Below are positions 15,944 to 23,649 of a DNA stretch of 23,649 nt, in pieces. Origin of the DNA: Bacteroidales bacterium UBA5206 (GTDB lineage: Bacteria > Bacteroidota > Bacteroidia > Bacteroidales > Tenuifilaceae); contig DHVO01000069.1 in the NCBI GenBank assembly GCA_002412705.1, positions 1 to 23,649 on the forward strand, read 5' to 3'. Under the pieces are notes generated by a model, which saw only the letters and a list, made by a program, of their open reading frames with translations, had not been told where the DNA came from and ran no database searches. Made by a program: the position numbers and the translations under genes. Within the stretch, counting starts at the first letter, position 1. Each line of letters begins with the position of its first letter.

Positions 15944-17122
15944 TCAGACAAGTATATACTTCTCACTTGGAGGAAACAGTAAGTTAAGTCCTTTTGGGTT
16001 TATTTTAAAAAGAGGACCTTTCTCCACAACCTTTCCTGCCGAATTTCTTTTTATCAAGTGATCTAGGGTTATAATTCCCTGATCAACCAATATATCAAAC
16101 TGAGAGGATATTGGCTTTTTTGTATGCTCCACGAATTTGTATTGAAAATGTTCTCTACCATCAATTACTATGCTCTCTGCCTCGACCCAAAAAGTTTCTT
16201 TGTGTTTCTCATGCAATCTATTGTGAAGTTTATCAAGCGTCCATACTACAAAATCACCAATTTCTGGATTGTCTGAATTCTCAATAATTTGTTTAATATC
16301 TGAATCAAGTCGGAGACTTAAACCCTGTGAATTTCTAGCAATAGCAGAAACCGTACAATACAATTTATAATCATCCTTCCTTTTGTAACCAAATGAATCC
16401 AATATCTCAGCAGAACTCTTAAACTTGCTTAACTGCCAATCTGGTACTTGGGCGAAAAGATTCTTTCTATTTTTCCTGCTACCTCGAAACGACTTAAGTT
16501 CTATTCCTTTATAATCCGGCTGCTTCGAAGAATTAATGCTAATCCCGAGAGCATTCTCCAAAGTTCTTCCAACTGAAGTATCAGCCTCTAGCATTGAAGG
16601 TATTGGACCTAAACGTGCTACTTGTCGAAGCATTTCTAACAATTCAAAAGCAACTCTATTTGCATTACTATTTATTTCTGAAATAAGTTCTTTTAATGGA
16701 TTATGGATACTAGTGTATAGTAACCTCTCAACATCCAACTGGGTTAGATTAAAAACATGAAATTTGCTATTGTAAAAAACAATAGCAACTATATCATTTG
16801 GCAATGCAACCTTTGTTAATCCTGAAAACCAAATTCTAGGATCTCCTTTTTTAGTAATTGGTCTGTACAAAGAGGCATAGGAACTAATAATAGAAAAATC
16901 ACTATATATATCAGTTTTGATAACAACCTTGTTTTCAGGTCCCTGTTGTTGAAGATCGTAATCATGTATATTATTCTCTTTCAGAAAACTTCTAACCGAC
17001 CCAGTTGCATCCATTATTGATTTCTTTAAACCGGTTGATGTAGGTTCGATAAGGGCAAGAGAAACTTGATTTTTTGTTAAAGCCTTAATCTTATTTTGTT
17101 CTGATTCTGTTAATAGCCTCAT
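15944..17122 (-). CDS. MvaI/BcnI-family restriction endonuclease
   Basis: The 392 aa product carries a MvaI/BcnI-type nuclease domain in its C-terminal half: RTLENALGISINSSKQPDYKG, then ELKS with the catalytic D203, E208 and K210, then KNRKNLFAQVPDWQ. MvaI (CCWGG) and BcnI (CCSGG) are monomeric type II enzymes of about 240 aa. This one has an extra N-terminal domain of about 150-170 residues, including DPRIWFSGLTKVALPNDIVA, which may aid binding or regulation. The start codon overlaps the stop of the upstream methyltransferase by one base (TAATG on the minus strand), so the two are translationally coupled and form one R-M system. The target is probably a CCNGG-type site, inferred only from the family. 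The gene is AT-rich compared with hydF and the omp genes on either side, which suggests acquisition. Confidence 0.87.
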   Translation of the reverse strand: MRLLTESEQNKIKALTKNQVSLALIEPTSTGLKKSIMDATGSVRSFLKENNIHDYDLQQQGPENKVVIKTDIYSDFSIISSYASLYRPITKKGDPRIWFSGLTKVALPNDIVAIVFYNSKFHVFNLTQLDVERLLYTSIHNPLKELISEINSNANRVAFELLEMLRQVARLGPIPSMLEADTSVGRTLENALGISINSSKQPDYKGIELKSFRGSRKNRKNLFAQVPDWQLSKFKSSAEILDSFGYKRKDDYKLYCTVSAIARNSQGLSLRLDSDIKQIIENSDNPEIGDFVVWTLDKLHNRLHEKHKETFWVEAESIVIDGREHFQYKFVEHTKKPISSQFDILVDQGIITLDHLIKRNSAGKVVEKGPLFKINPKGLNLLFPPSEKYILV

Positions 17123-19329
17123 TATTTAATATGCTTTAAAATTTCAATTGCAATAGCTCTTGCAAGCAAAGGTGGCACAGCATTACCAACTAAGGTATAT
17201 TGAGGAACTTCTGATTTACGATTATTACCACCAGTCGAACGTTTACCCTGAAAGACAAAAGAATCATCAAACGACTGAAGCCTAGCCATCTCCCTTACAG
17301 TCAATGCTCTTGGCGAGTTATAGTGAATGTAATCATCAGGAATGGTCATTATAGTAGAACTTTGCTCTTCTGGCTTTAAAACATTATAATTACGCTTATT
17401 GGAACTCAAACCACATTCTTCTAGTTCACATTGGGCATTTTTATAATCACCTCGGTCTAAAATAATCTGCAACCGTTTTATTACCTCTTCGTTTTGATTA
17501 CTCGTTTTATGGTTATTCAATATATCAAAATATTTCTGACCATTTAACAGCCCATTAAAATCTTTTACATAAAATGGCTTAGACTTTGGTTTGTATCGGT
17601 CAATTAAACGACCCTCTCTGGACCACTCTGAAAATGTTTTTCCTCCATGTAAATCAACCTTTCCGTCAACTGTTCTTTTCTTAATTAGCTCAATCATTTT
17701 TTGAGCAGTACCATTAAACTGCTTGGATACATCAACCAACTCATAATGATGAGCTTCTTGATTGTTTCCAATAAAATCCAAATCATATAATGCTTCAAAA
17801 ACAGTAACCTTTTCATTGTCCTTAACCGTTGAAGGAATCGCCGATATGAATTTTTGATCTTTCCTGCAACCTATAAACAATACCCTTTCCCGATTTTGAG
17901 GCACACCATAATTTGAAGCATTAGCAATAAAAGGCTTCTCTATTCTATACAGCCGGATACTTTCAAGAATTTTATTTAAATGAACCCTTTCTTCTTCTGT
18001 ACATAAAGTTGCCAAAATCTCAACTGTTTCATCAAAAGACGCAGTGTATACTTTCAAGGCAGTCACTATGTCCTCACAATCTTTCTTATAACGGCTAGGT
18101 ACTTTCAACTCATTAAACGAGTTTTCAATTTGATAAATTACATGTTCAGAACTTATTTGGGTTAGGAAGTGAGTAAATGTACCTACAAAAGCATCATTGT
18201 CGATATTACAAAAATCCTTCTCTTTGATAATGCTCCTTTTTAGTTTTTCCCATTCTTTAGTTCGAGCAAGTATATTGAATCCATGCCTTATCGTATTAAT
18301 ACTTGAATCGGTTTTGCTTGTTTTATAATCTACTATTTTGGGCGTTATTTGTTTGAATCGGCTATCCACAAATCTTATAAAGTCCTCCCTACCAACTTCA
18401 AGTTCATTTTCTTTCAACGTTTCTATCTCAATACTTTTTATGATACTATCTAATAGAAATGAATTACTCTCCTTTTTTATCTTTTTAATAAACGATACTA
18501 AAACAGGAATCTCATTAACATCAACAATTGAATTTATCTCCTGAATTATCAAATCCTTTATTTTTCCGTTTTCCTTTGTTAAAATACCTTTCACATTCTC
18601 CATTACAAAGTATTTTGGTTGTAGCCGTTTAATTACTTCCAAGTAATGTGAGAACAAATCGTCCTTTTTATCAAATTTCCGTCTTTTCCCAGCCAAACTA
18701 AAACTCTGACATGGAGGGCCACCACATACAACATCAATTGTTTTATCTCCAATCTTCGTTAACAGGTTTTCCAAAAAATCAGGTTCAGTTATATCCTGAC
18801 GTAAAAACTCTGCATTTAAACCCAATTGATGATTATACCTAACAATGTGAGTAAGTTCACAATTTTCATTTATATCGCTTGCAGCTACAAAGTCAAAAAA
18901 CTTATTATTTATCTCTGCTTGTAAAAATCCTTCACTAAAACCACCAGCCCCTGCAAATAAATCTATAAACGTAAAAGGCTTACCGTATAACGCAAGTTGT
19001 TCTTTTACAATACTTACACTGTTACTTTCCTTGTAACTCTCAATATGTTGATTTAAAATATCTTTAATTTCTTCTTGCGAAAAAGTTTTTTTTGTCGAAT
19101 GGTGTAGTAGTTCATTCGCTCTATCTTCAAGAAATGTTAAATAATGATTTATTTCAGTAGACTCTACTGACAAGCCAATTGCTCTCTGTTTTTTTTTGTC
19201 AAACTGTTCCGAGTTAATCTTTTTCCCAGTTGCCAATTTTATTTGACTTCCATTGCAGTTTATTCGCAAATGAATAGGTGCAAGTCCTTTTCTGTCAGCC
19301 TTATCTAGATAAAAATTTATCGTCGCCAT
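17122..19329 (-). CDS. C5 DNA methyltransferase fused to integrase Arm-like domain
   Basis: The 735 aa product is the cytosine-5 methyltransferase of the R-M pair and protects host DNA at the site cut by the overlapping endonuclease. The catalytic motifs are in order: I (FIDLFAGAGGFSEGF, 121-135), IV (GGPPCQSFSLAGKRR, catalytic C207), VI (ENV, 244-246), VIII (QNRER, 478-482), then the target-recognition region, IX (LTVREMARLQSF) and X (LVGNAVPPLLARAIA). Two parts are unusual. Residues 1 to about 100 resemble the Arm DNA-binding/SAM-like N-terminus of Bacteroidetes tyrosine integrases (APIHLRINCNGSQIKLATGKKIN, QFDKKKQRAIG, EINHYLTFLED, FSQEEIKDIL). Residues about 255-465 are a helical insertion between motifs VI and VIII. 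No recombinase catalytic domain is present. At 735 aa it is far longer than typical C5 enzymes of 330-450 aa. Confidence 0.9.
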   Translation of the reverse strand: MATINFYLDKADRKGLAPIHLRINCNGSQIKLATGKKINSEQFDKKKQRAIGLSVESTEINHYLTFLEDRANELLHHSTKKTFSQEEIKDILNQHIESYKESNSVSIVKEQLALYGKPFTFIDLFAGAGGFSEGFLQAEINNKFFDFVAASDINENCELTHIVRYNHQLGLNAEFLRQDITEPDFLENLLTKIGDKTIDVVCGGPPCQSFSLAGKRRKFDKKDDLFSHYLEVIKRLQPKYFVMENVKGILTKENGKIKDLIIQEINSIVDVNEIPVLVSFIKKIKKESNSFLLDSIIKSIEIETLKENELEVGREDFIRFVDSRFKQITPKIVDYKTSKTDSSINTIRHGFNILARTKEWEKLKRSIIKEKDFCNIDNDAFVGTFTHFLTQISSEHVIYQIENSFNELKVPSRYKKDCEDIVTALKVYTASFDETVEILATLCTEEERVHLNKILESIRLYRIEKPFIANASNYGVPQNRERVLFIGCRKDQKFISAIPSTVKDNEKVTVFEALYDLDFIGNNQEAHHYELVDVSKQFNGTAQKMIELIKKRTVDGKVDLHGGKTFSEWSREGRLIDRYKPKSKPFYVKDFNGLLNGQKYFDILNNHKTSNQNEEVIKRLQIILDRGDYKNAQCELEECGLSSNKRNYNVLKPEEQSSTIMTIPDDYIHYNSPRALTVREMARLQSFDDSFVFQGKRSTGGNNRKSEVPQYTLVGNAVPPLLARAIAIEILKHIK

Positions 19330-19332
19330 ATC

Positions 19333-19372
19333 TTACGGACATTTTTACGTACACGGACAAATTTACGGACAT
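19333..19372 (-). promoter_or_regulatory. Repeat operator overlapping the R-M promoter
   Basis: Immediately upstream of the methyltransferase start, TTACGGACAT occurs exactly at 19333-19342 and 19363-19372, and ACGGACA again at 19353-19359 (plus strand). On the minus strand the TAAATTTG at 19365-19358 is a perfect TAnnTTTG -7 element, so the repeats flank the promoter core and cover the likely transcription start. No good TTG lies at -33. A repressor bound here would block transcription of the R-M operon. The binding protein is unknown; the Arm-like domain of the methyltransferase is an attractive candidate. Confidence 0.6.
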
Positions 19373-19541
19373 CCAGAGAAATATGGCATAATTTTCTTTA
19401 CTTTTTCAATATAAAAAATCTTAATACTCAAAATTCTTTCATGATAACTACCTCCATGCAGCAACAACTACATTATCAATACAGTAGGAAACACATCTTC
19501 CTAAAACACCTTTACTACCATAGAAACACGCACCCACCAAT

Positions 19542-21269
19542 CTACTCCACAAAAAACCTAATCTCCTTTACGGAGGCGTTGCCAAGGTTATCGGCAGCTA
19601 CGGCCTCAATGGTTACTGGGGTATCGGAGTGCTTAAAACCCGATAGTGCCTGCTTATACACCACAGGTTTTGCCCCGTTTATGCCAACAAGTATTTGGTC
19701 GAGCCCAACGGTATTGTCGGTAGCAGCAAGGAACAGCATTACGCCAGCGGGGAATACGGGAAGGGAAGCACCATCGACCACTCGGTAGCCAATGGGCTCA
19801 ACGCTAAAGTGGTTGTAGATGGCTGGGGCTACGGCATCAACGGCAAAGGTAAAGGCAAGCACGTTTAGGTTATCCACATTATCGTAGGCGGTTGCCTTAA
19901 CCTCGTAGGCGCCAGCGTTGGCAATGGTAAACGGCTGGGTGTAGGTTTGCTCCTCGCCGCCGCTAACACGGTAGGCTATGCGGCTTAGCCCCGCACCATT
20001 ATCGGTGGCGCGAATAGCCACGCGCGTTTGGGGCGATATCCAAAGGGTATCGCGTAGGGTTTGGGTTAACCCCGAGAAGCTATAGCTCATTATTGGCCCA
20101 GTAATATCTATGGATGGCATGGAGAACTCCTGCGCCTCGGCATTGCTATTGCCCTTGTTGCCTACCATATCAATGGCGTAGGACCTAATGTTTACGGCAC
20201 CTGCAATATCCGACAGAAAAACGGGTTTATCGTACAGCTCAAAGGGCGCGCCGTTAATGGAGAACCAAACCTCCTTAACACCAGCCTTATTATCAACAGC
20301 CGCAACCTTTAAGCGGCTACGCCCCGATGAGTACTCTTTTCCGCCAACCATGTATGTGTTGCCCACAATCTCCTCAAAAACCATTGGTGCGGTTCTATCA
20401 ACATAAAAGGTAAAGGAATCGGTAGCTGCAACATTGCCCACAATATCGGTGGCGTGCCACAGAATGGTGTGCTCGCCCTCTGGTAGAGCCATTACGCTCA
20501 CAGGCTTGGAGTAAACCTTTTGGGCGGAACCATTAAGGGTGTAGTATATTTTGTCCACACCCACGGCATCGGTAGCGCTAAGCGAAAGCGATGCGCGCGC
20601 CGATAGCACATCGTTGTGCCTATCGCCCAACACGGCAAGCTCCGTTGCTGGTGGGGTTGTATCAACCACAAAGGTTTGGGTAAAGGTATCCTCCTTGTTA
20701 CCCACATTATCAACCGAGTAGAACTTAACCAAATAGGTTCCCTCCTGCGTTAGGGCTATGGGTTGGCTGTAGGGTGCAAAATCGCTACCATTAACCGATA
20801 CGTAGGTGTTGTTTACGCCAGCATCGGCATCAACAGAGCTAAGCTCCACCACACACGAGCCGGAGAGGTACATGGTTCCGCCGCTAAGTTTACCCTTTCC
20901 CTGGGCTATATTGTACTGGGTTTTAGGAGAAAGCCCGTCGGCAAAAATATCGAAGCGGATGTTACGACCAAGGTAAAGGTTTAGGTGGGTTAGCTTTGCC
21001 AAGCCATGGCCGTTCCAGCGTATTGCATCGCCCTTGCCAGTGGAGTTTTTGAGCAGAACCGCATTGGTTCCCTGTGCATTGGCTCCCATGTAAAGCAGTA
21101 TGGGCGTACCCTTTTTAACGTAAAGAGTTGAGGAATCGGCATATGCCCTTGCAGGCGATCCGTTTTGAGCCTCAGAACCTGTGGACAAAAGAGTGAGCAG
21201 TGAGAAGATAATTGATGCGTAAGCAACCCTTGGCACCCAGCTATATTTTTGGAAGTTCATAAGCAACAT
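19542..21269 (-). CDS. Secreted Ig-like/OmpL47-type repeat protein
   Basis: The 575 aa product has a signal peptide (about 1-35, ending STGSEAQ). The ATG at 21269 is used; one at 21260 is equally possible. An N-terminal domain (about 36-130) is followed by five repeats of roughly 75-95 residues. Each repeat has the plan D..AG...I...NG....Y..P......G.....Y..D..GN, for example VDADAGVNNTYVSVNGSDF, TDAVGVDKIYYTLNG, VDNKAGVKEVWFSING, TDNGAGLSRIAYRVSGG and TDNTVGLDQILVGING. This resembles the Ig-like or OmpL47-type beta domains of surface proteins. It starts one base after the stop of the OmpA-type gene and shares its N-terminal domain (RFDIFADGLSPKTQYNI versus RIYADGIAPKPRLKF). It probably acts in the periplasm or at the outer membrane with that partner. 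The exact role is unknown. Confidence 0.8.
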   Translation of the reverse strand: MLLMNFQKYSWVPRVAYASIIFSLLTLLSTGSEAQNGSPARAYADSSTLYVKKGTPILLYMGANAQGTNAVLLKNSTGKGDAIRWNGHGLAKLTHLNLYLGRNIRFDIFADGLSPKTQYNIAQGKGKLSGGTMYLSGSCVVELSSVDADAGVNNTYVSVNGSDFAPYSQPIALTQEGTYLVKFYSVDNVGNKEDTFTQTFVVDTTPPATELAVLGDRHNDVLSARASLSLSATDAVGVDKIYYTLNGSAQKVYSKPVSVMALPEGEHTILWHATDIVGNVAATDSFTFYVDRTAPMVFEEIVGNTYMVGGKEYSSGRSRLKVAAVDNKAGVKEVWFSINGAPFELYDKPVFLSDIAGAVNIRSYAIDMVGNKGNSNAEAQEFSMPSIDITGPIMSYSFSGLTQTLRDTLWISPQTRVAIRATDNGAGLSRIAYRVSGGEEQTYTQPFTIANAGAYEVKATAYDNVDNLNVLAFTFAVDAVAPAIYNHFSVEPIGYRVVDGASLPVFPAGVMLFLAATDNTVGLDQILVGINGAKPVVYKQALSGFKHSDTPVTIEAVAADNLGNASVKEIRFFVE

Positions 21270-21270
21270 G

Positions 21271-22227
21271 TTATTTCTTTACCGATTTAATGGGAAGCAC
21301 TTTAAACTCAACCCGTCTATTCTGCTGTAATTGCTGCTCGGTACACGGTACCCCGTTAGCGCAACCATTAACAGGCGTTGTTTCGCCATAACCCTTGGGC
21401 ACCATACGGTATGCGGCAACTCCCTTTGTTTGAAGGTATCGGAAAACAGATTGGGCTCGCCGTTCAGAGAGCGTCATGTTGTAACTATCAACCCCACGGG
21501 AGTCGGTGTGCGCCCTAAGCTCAATTCGTATCTCAGGGTACTCCTTAAGTACTTTGGCCAGATTATCCAGTTCGGGTATAACCCCATCCTTAAGCCTAGC
21601 GCTGTTGGTATCGAAGTAGATATTATCAATTTTAACAACAGAATCAACGGCGGTTATCACCCTAAAGAACAGGGTGTCGCTAACGTTTCCAACGTTATCC
21701 TCGGCATAAACACCAACCGAGTACTCGGCCTTGCCAGCAGGAAACTGCAAAGGGTTGCTTGTTGACTGAAAAGCGCCTCCATCAAGTGCTGCATACGCCA
21801 CCTTTACGCCAGAGCGCTTATCGGCGGCGCTGGCAACGGCAACAGCATTGGCATCAACATAAAAACGATTGCCTATGGAGAGAATGAGTCCGCTCTGAAA
21901 CTTTAAACGGGGCTTTGGAGCAATGCCATCGGCATAAATCCTAAAGGGTACCTTCTCACCATTGCTTGGGTTGCGGTAAACAAGGTAGTGAACGCCATCG
22001 CCATCAAAGTACATGGGGTTGGCCTGTGAGTCCGACGAGGGGATAAGTACCAGTGAATCGGGCTTATCGTTTGGTGCCACAAAGAAATACACAGGCTGAT
22101 CCACCTGCACGTACGACTGACCAGTGCTATCAACAAAAACCGAACTTGTACCAGATTTTACCACTTGCGCTGTAGCGGAAGCTACACCCAACGAGAGAGA
22201 GAGTAAGAGCAAAAATATTCTTTTCAT
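21271..22227 (-). CDS. OmpA-family protein with N-terminal Ig-like domains
   Basis: The 318 aa product has a signal peptide (MKRIFLLLLSLSLGVASATAQ). Residues about 25-190 form a domain shared with the downstream paralogue, including one Ig-like repeat (SGVKVAYAALDGGAFQ...VYAEDNVGNVSDTLFF). The C-terminal 110 residues are a canonical OmpA peptidoglycan-binding domain: IYFDTNSARLKDGVIPELDN, ELRAHTDSRG, LSERRAQSVFRYL and NRRVEFKVLP. The domain holds the protein to the cell wall, so it should tether its partner or an outer-membrane complex to peptidoglycan. It is the first gene of a two-gene operon, with one base separating it from the next gene. A consensus promoter lies about 120 bp upstream, inside the end of the PP2C gene. 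Confidence 0.9.
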   Translation of the reverse strand: MKRIFLLLLSLSLGVASATAQVVKSGTSSVFVDSTGQSYVQVDQPVYFFVAPNDKPDSLVLIPSSDSQANPMYFDGDGVHYLVYRNPSNGEKVPFRIYADGIAPKPRLKFQSGLILSIGNRFYVDANAVAVASAADKRSGVKVAYAALDGGAFQSTSNPLQFPAGKAEYSVGVYAEDNVGNVSDTLFFRVITAVDSVVKIDNIYFDTNSARLKDGVIPELDNLAKVLKEYPEIRIELRAHTDSRGVDSYNMTLSERRAQSVFRYLQTKGVAAYRMVPKGYGETTPVNGCANGVPCTEQQLQQNRRVEFKVLPIKSVKK

Positions 22228-22346
22228 TCCAGAAACACCCTTATAATGTTTGTATTCAGCCTAAAGCGACTAAAATCCTACAGTACAAGGTTAGCAAAGG
22301 CCAAGTAAAAAGCCAGTAACACCTTATCAGATTTTAACCCAATAAA

Positions 22347-22376
22347 CAAAGATAATCTAGAGAAGCTAAAAGTCAA
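22347..22376 (-). promoter_or_regulatory. Predicted promoter of the OmpA/Ig operon
   Basis: On the minus strand, TTG (22376-22374), 19 bp, then TATCTTTG (22354-22347) are a perfect match to TTG-N17-23-TAnnTTTG. The -33 element falls within the last codons of the PP2C gene. Transcripts would carry a leader of about 110 nt before the ATG at 22227. Confidence 0.6.
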
Positions 22377-23649
22377 GTAATTTATCGCCAAGTTTAAAGC
22401 CAATTACAAGCACATCGTCAATGGGCCAATTTTCGACACCCATCCACTCCTTACGGCGATCCATAAGAATTTGCTTCTGCTTGCTCATGGGCAAATGGTG
22501 AATCTCAAGCAGCAGCTCCCTAAAGCGTTTCGATGAGAATTTTTGGCTGTACTTCCCTCCAAACTGGTCGATGTACCCATCGGAGAAGATGTAGAAACAG
22601 GTAGGTGCTGTAACCTCAATGGTATGTAGGGTAAACTCGCGGCGGCTCTCTTTTTGTAGGCCGCCAATTGGTACTGCATCGGGTTTAACTTGGTACAGCT
22701 CCCCATTGGTTATGTATATAAGCGGATTGCGGGCACCAGCATACTCAACCAGCTGCCCCTTGTTGCGAATGGCGCAAAGAGCCATATCCATACCATCCCT
22801 ATTATCGGTATTGTACTGCTTTAGCATAAAGCGGATGCTACGGTGCAGCTCATCCAGAATATCGTTGGGCTTAACGGCACCGTTACGGGTAATGGTTTCC
22901 AGCAGGTTAAAGCCTATCATGGACATAAACGCGCCCGGCACACCATGTCCAGTACAATCGACAGCCGAAACAAAAACACCTGCCTCATCACCCGACATGC
23001 CACTAGGCACAATAAAGTTTTTACGCGCCCCCTTACTAGTAGATGAGTACCCAGTAAACCAGTAAAAATCGCCGCTAACAATATCGCGGGGCTCAAGGTA
23101 GATGAACGAATCGGGAAGTAGCGACGATAATGAGTCCTCTGGAGGTAACAGCGCTTGTTGGATACGCTGGGCGTAGTTGATACTACTGGTAATATTACGA
23201 TTCTTCTTTTCTATCTCCTTAAATGCCTCCTCCAGCTGGCCGCTTTTCTGGGCAATGGTATCACGCTGCTGCGCAATTTCCACATTCTGCTTATGGAGAA
23301 TGGCGTTGGCTTTCTTCTTTTGGCTGTAACTGTAAAGCACAAGTACGGCAAAGGCAGCCACTGCAAGTATTATGAAGATGAAGATATTACGCATCAATCG
23401 CTGATTCTCAATAATAGCATCCTGAAGCTCCTTCTCCTTGTTTAGCAGATCTATTTGCATTTGTTGCTCGTGGGAAATTTGCTCCACCTCCTGTAGCGTT
23501 GCCTCAGTTTTGCTTAGGGCTTCCTGCTTAAGCATTAGCTCCTGTTCAGTAGCCTGTTTCTCGGCCTGCACCTCAAGCACCTTGCTCTTGGCGGTTTCAA
23601 CTACCTCTTGAGCCTTAGCCTCTGCTTTACGCATCTCGTCGCGCTGTAT
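22366..23649 (-). CDS. SpoIIE-type PP2C phosphatase, N-terminus cut off
   Basis: The frame stays open through the edge of the window, so the 427 visible residues are the C-terminal part of a longer protein. From the edge there is a charged helix or coiled coil, one membrane helix (IFIFIILAVAAFAVLVLYSY, about 112-131), a second coiled coil (ILHKQNVEIAQQRDTIAQKS), the linker SSINYAQRIQQALLPPEDSL, and then the phosphatase domain. Metal and catalytic motifs are RDIVSGDFYWF, DCTGHGVPGAFMSM, DGMDMALCAI and FSDGYIDQFGG. Proteins of this plan in Bacteroidetes commonly start with periplasmic TPR repeats, so a TPR sensor region upstream is likely. They dephosphorylate Ser/Thr targets such as anti-anti-sigma factors. 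The substrate is not identifiable here. The omp operon promoter overlaps its end. Confidence 0.9.
   Translation of the reverse strand: MQRDEMRKAEAKAQEVVETAKSKVLEVQAEKQATEQELMLKQEALSKTEATLQEVEQISHEQQMQIDLLNKEKELQDAIIENQRLMRNIFIFIILAVAAFAVLVLYSYSQKKKANAILHKQNVEIAQQRDTIAQKSGQLEEAFKEIEKKNRNITSSINYAQRIQQALLPPEDSLSSLLPDSFIYLEPRDIVSGDFYWFTGYSSTSKGARKNFIVPSGMSGDEAGVFVSAVDCTGHGVPGAFMSMIGFNLLETITRNGAVKPNDILDELHRSIRFMLKQYNTDNRDGMDMALCAIRNKGQLVEYAGARNPLIYITNGELYQVKPDAVPIGGLQKESRREFTLHTIEVTAPTCFYIFSDGYIDQFGGKYSQKFSSKRFRELLLEIHHLPMSKQKQILMDRRKEWMGVENWPIDDVLVIGFKLGDKLLDF

Noticed and set aside
15873..16061. 62-codon plus-strand frame overlapping the endonuclease end
   Set aside because: Mostly antisense to conserved coding sequence and without recognisable features.
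19485..19503. TAGGAA/TTCCTA hairpin between the omp genes and the R-M operon
   Set aside because: Six weak base pairs with no T-tract on either strand; insufficient to call a terminator.

Overview
The window looks like chromosomal DNA of an anaerobic, fermentative member of the Bacteroidetes, probably Bacteroidales. Evidence: a mutA/mutB methylmalonyl-CoA mutase pair (propionate/succinate branch), HydF (maturation of [FeFe]-hydrogenase), a DUF4412 secreted protein, OmpA/Ig-type envelope proteins, and several promoter-like sites matching the Bacteroidetes TTG-N17-23-TAnnTTTG consensus with no obvious Shine-Dalgarno sequences. No rRNA, tRNA, CRISPR array, transposase or site-specific recombinase gene was seen.

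Layout. 1-1740: an AT-rich orphan secreted TPR-like protein (213-1310), possibly coupled to a tiny upstream ORF, then about 430 bp without a convincing gene. 1741-5932: mutA and mutB, separated by a small repeat/hairpin element and closed by a strong intrinsic terminator. 6049-8522: an AlkD-like DNA glycosylase followed by two membrane-anchored coiled-coil proteins and a DUF5715/VanY-like putative peptidase. 8921-9574: a second AT-rich orphan secreted protein. 9883-13386: a compact, partly overlapping cluster of three ion channels (large MscS, voltage-gated K+ channel with a zinc ribbon, small MscS). 13434-14393 (minus): DUF4412 protein whose terminator is written into the end of the convergent mscS gene. 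14608-15819: hydF. 15944-19372 (minus): a low-GC restriction-modification island, with a C5 DNA methyltransferase and a MvaI/BcnI-family endonuclease overlapping by one base. 19542-22227 (minus): two paralogous secreted proteins with Ig-like repeats, one ending in an OmpA peptidoglycan-binding domain. 22366-window end (minus): a SpoIIE-type PP2C phosphatase, cut by the window edge.

The most interesting part is the restriction-modification island. The methyltransferase begins with about 100 residues that resemble the Arm-type DNA-binding domain of Bacteroidetes tyrosine integrases. Directly upstream of its start codon lie three TTACGGACA-like direct repeats that bracket a perfect TAnnTTTG promoter element. 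Together they suggest a self-regulating R-M operon in which a borrowed integrase arm domain reads an operator made of arm-site-like repeats. The fusion and the repeats are seen directly; their functional link is inference.
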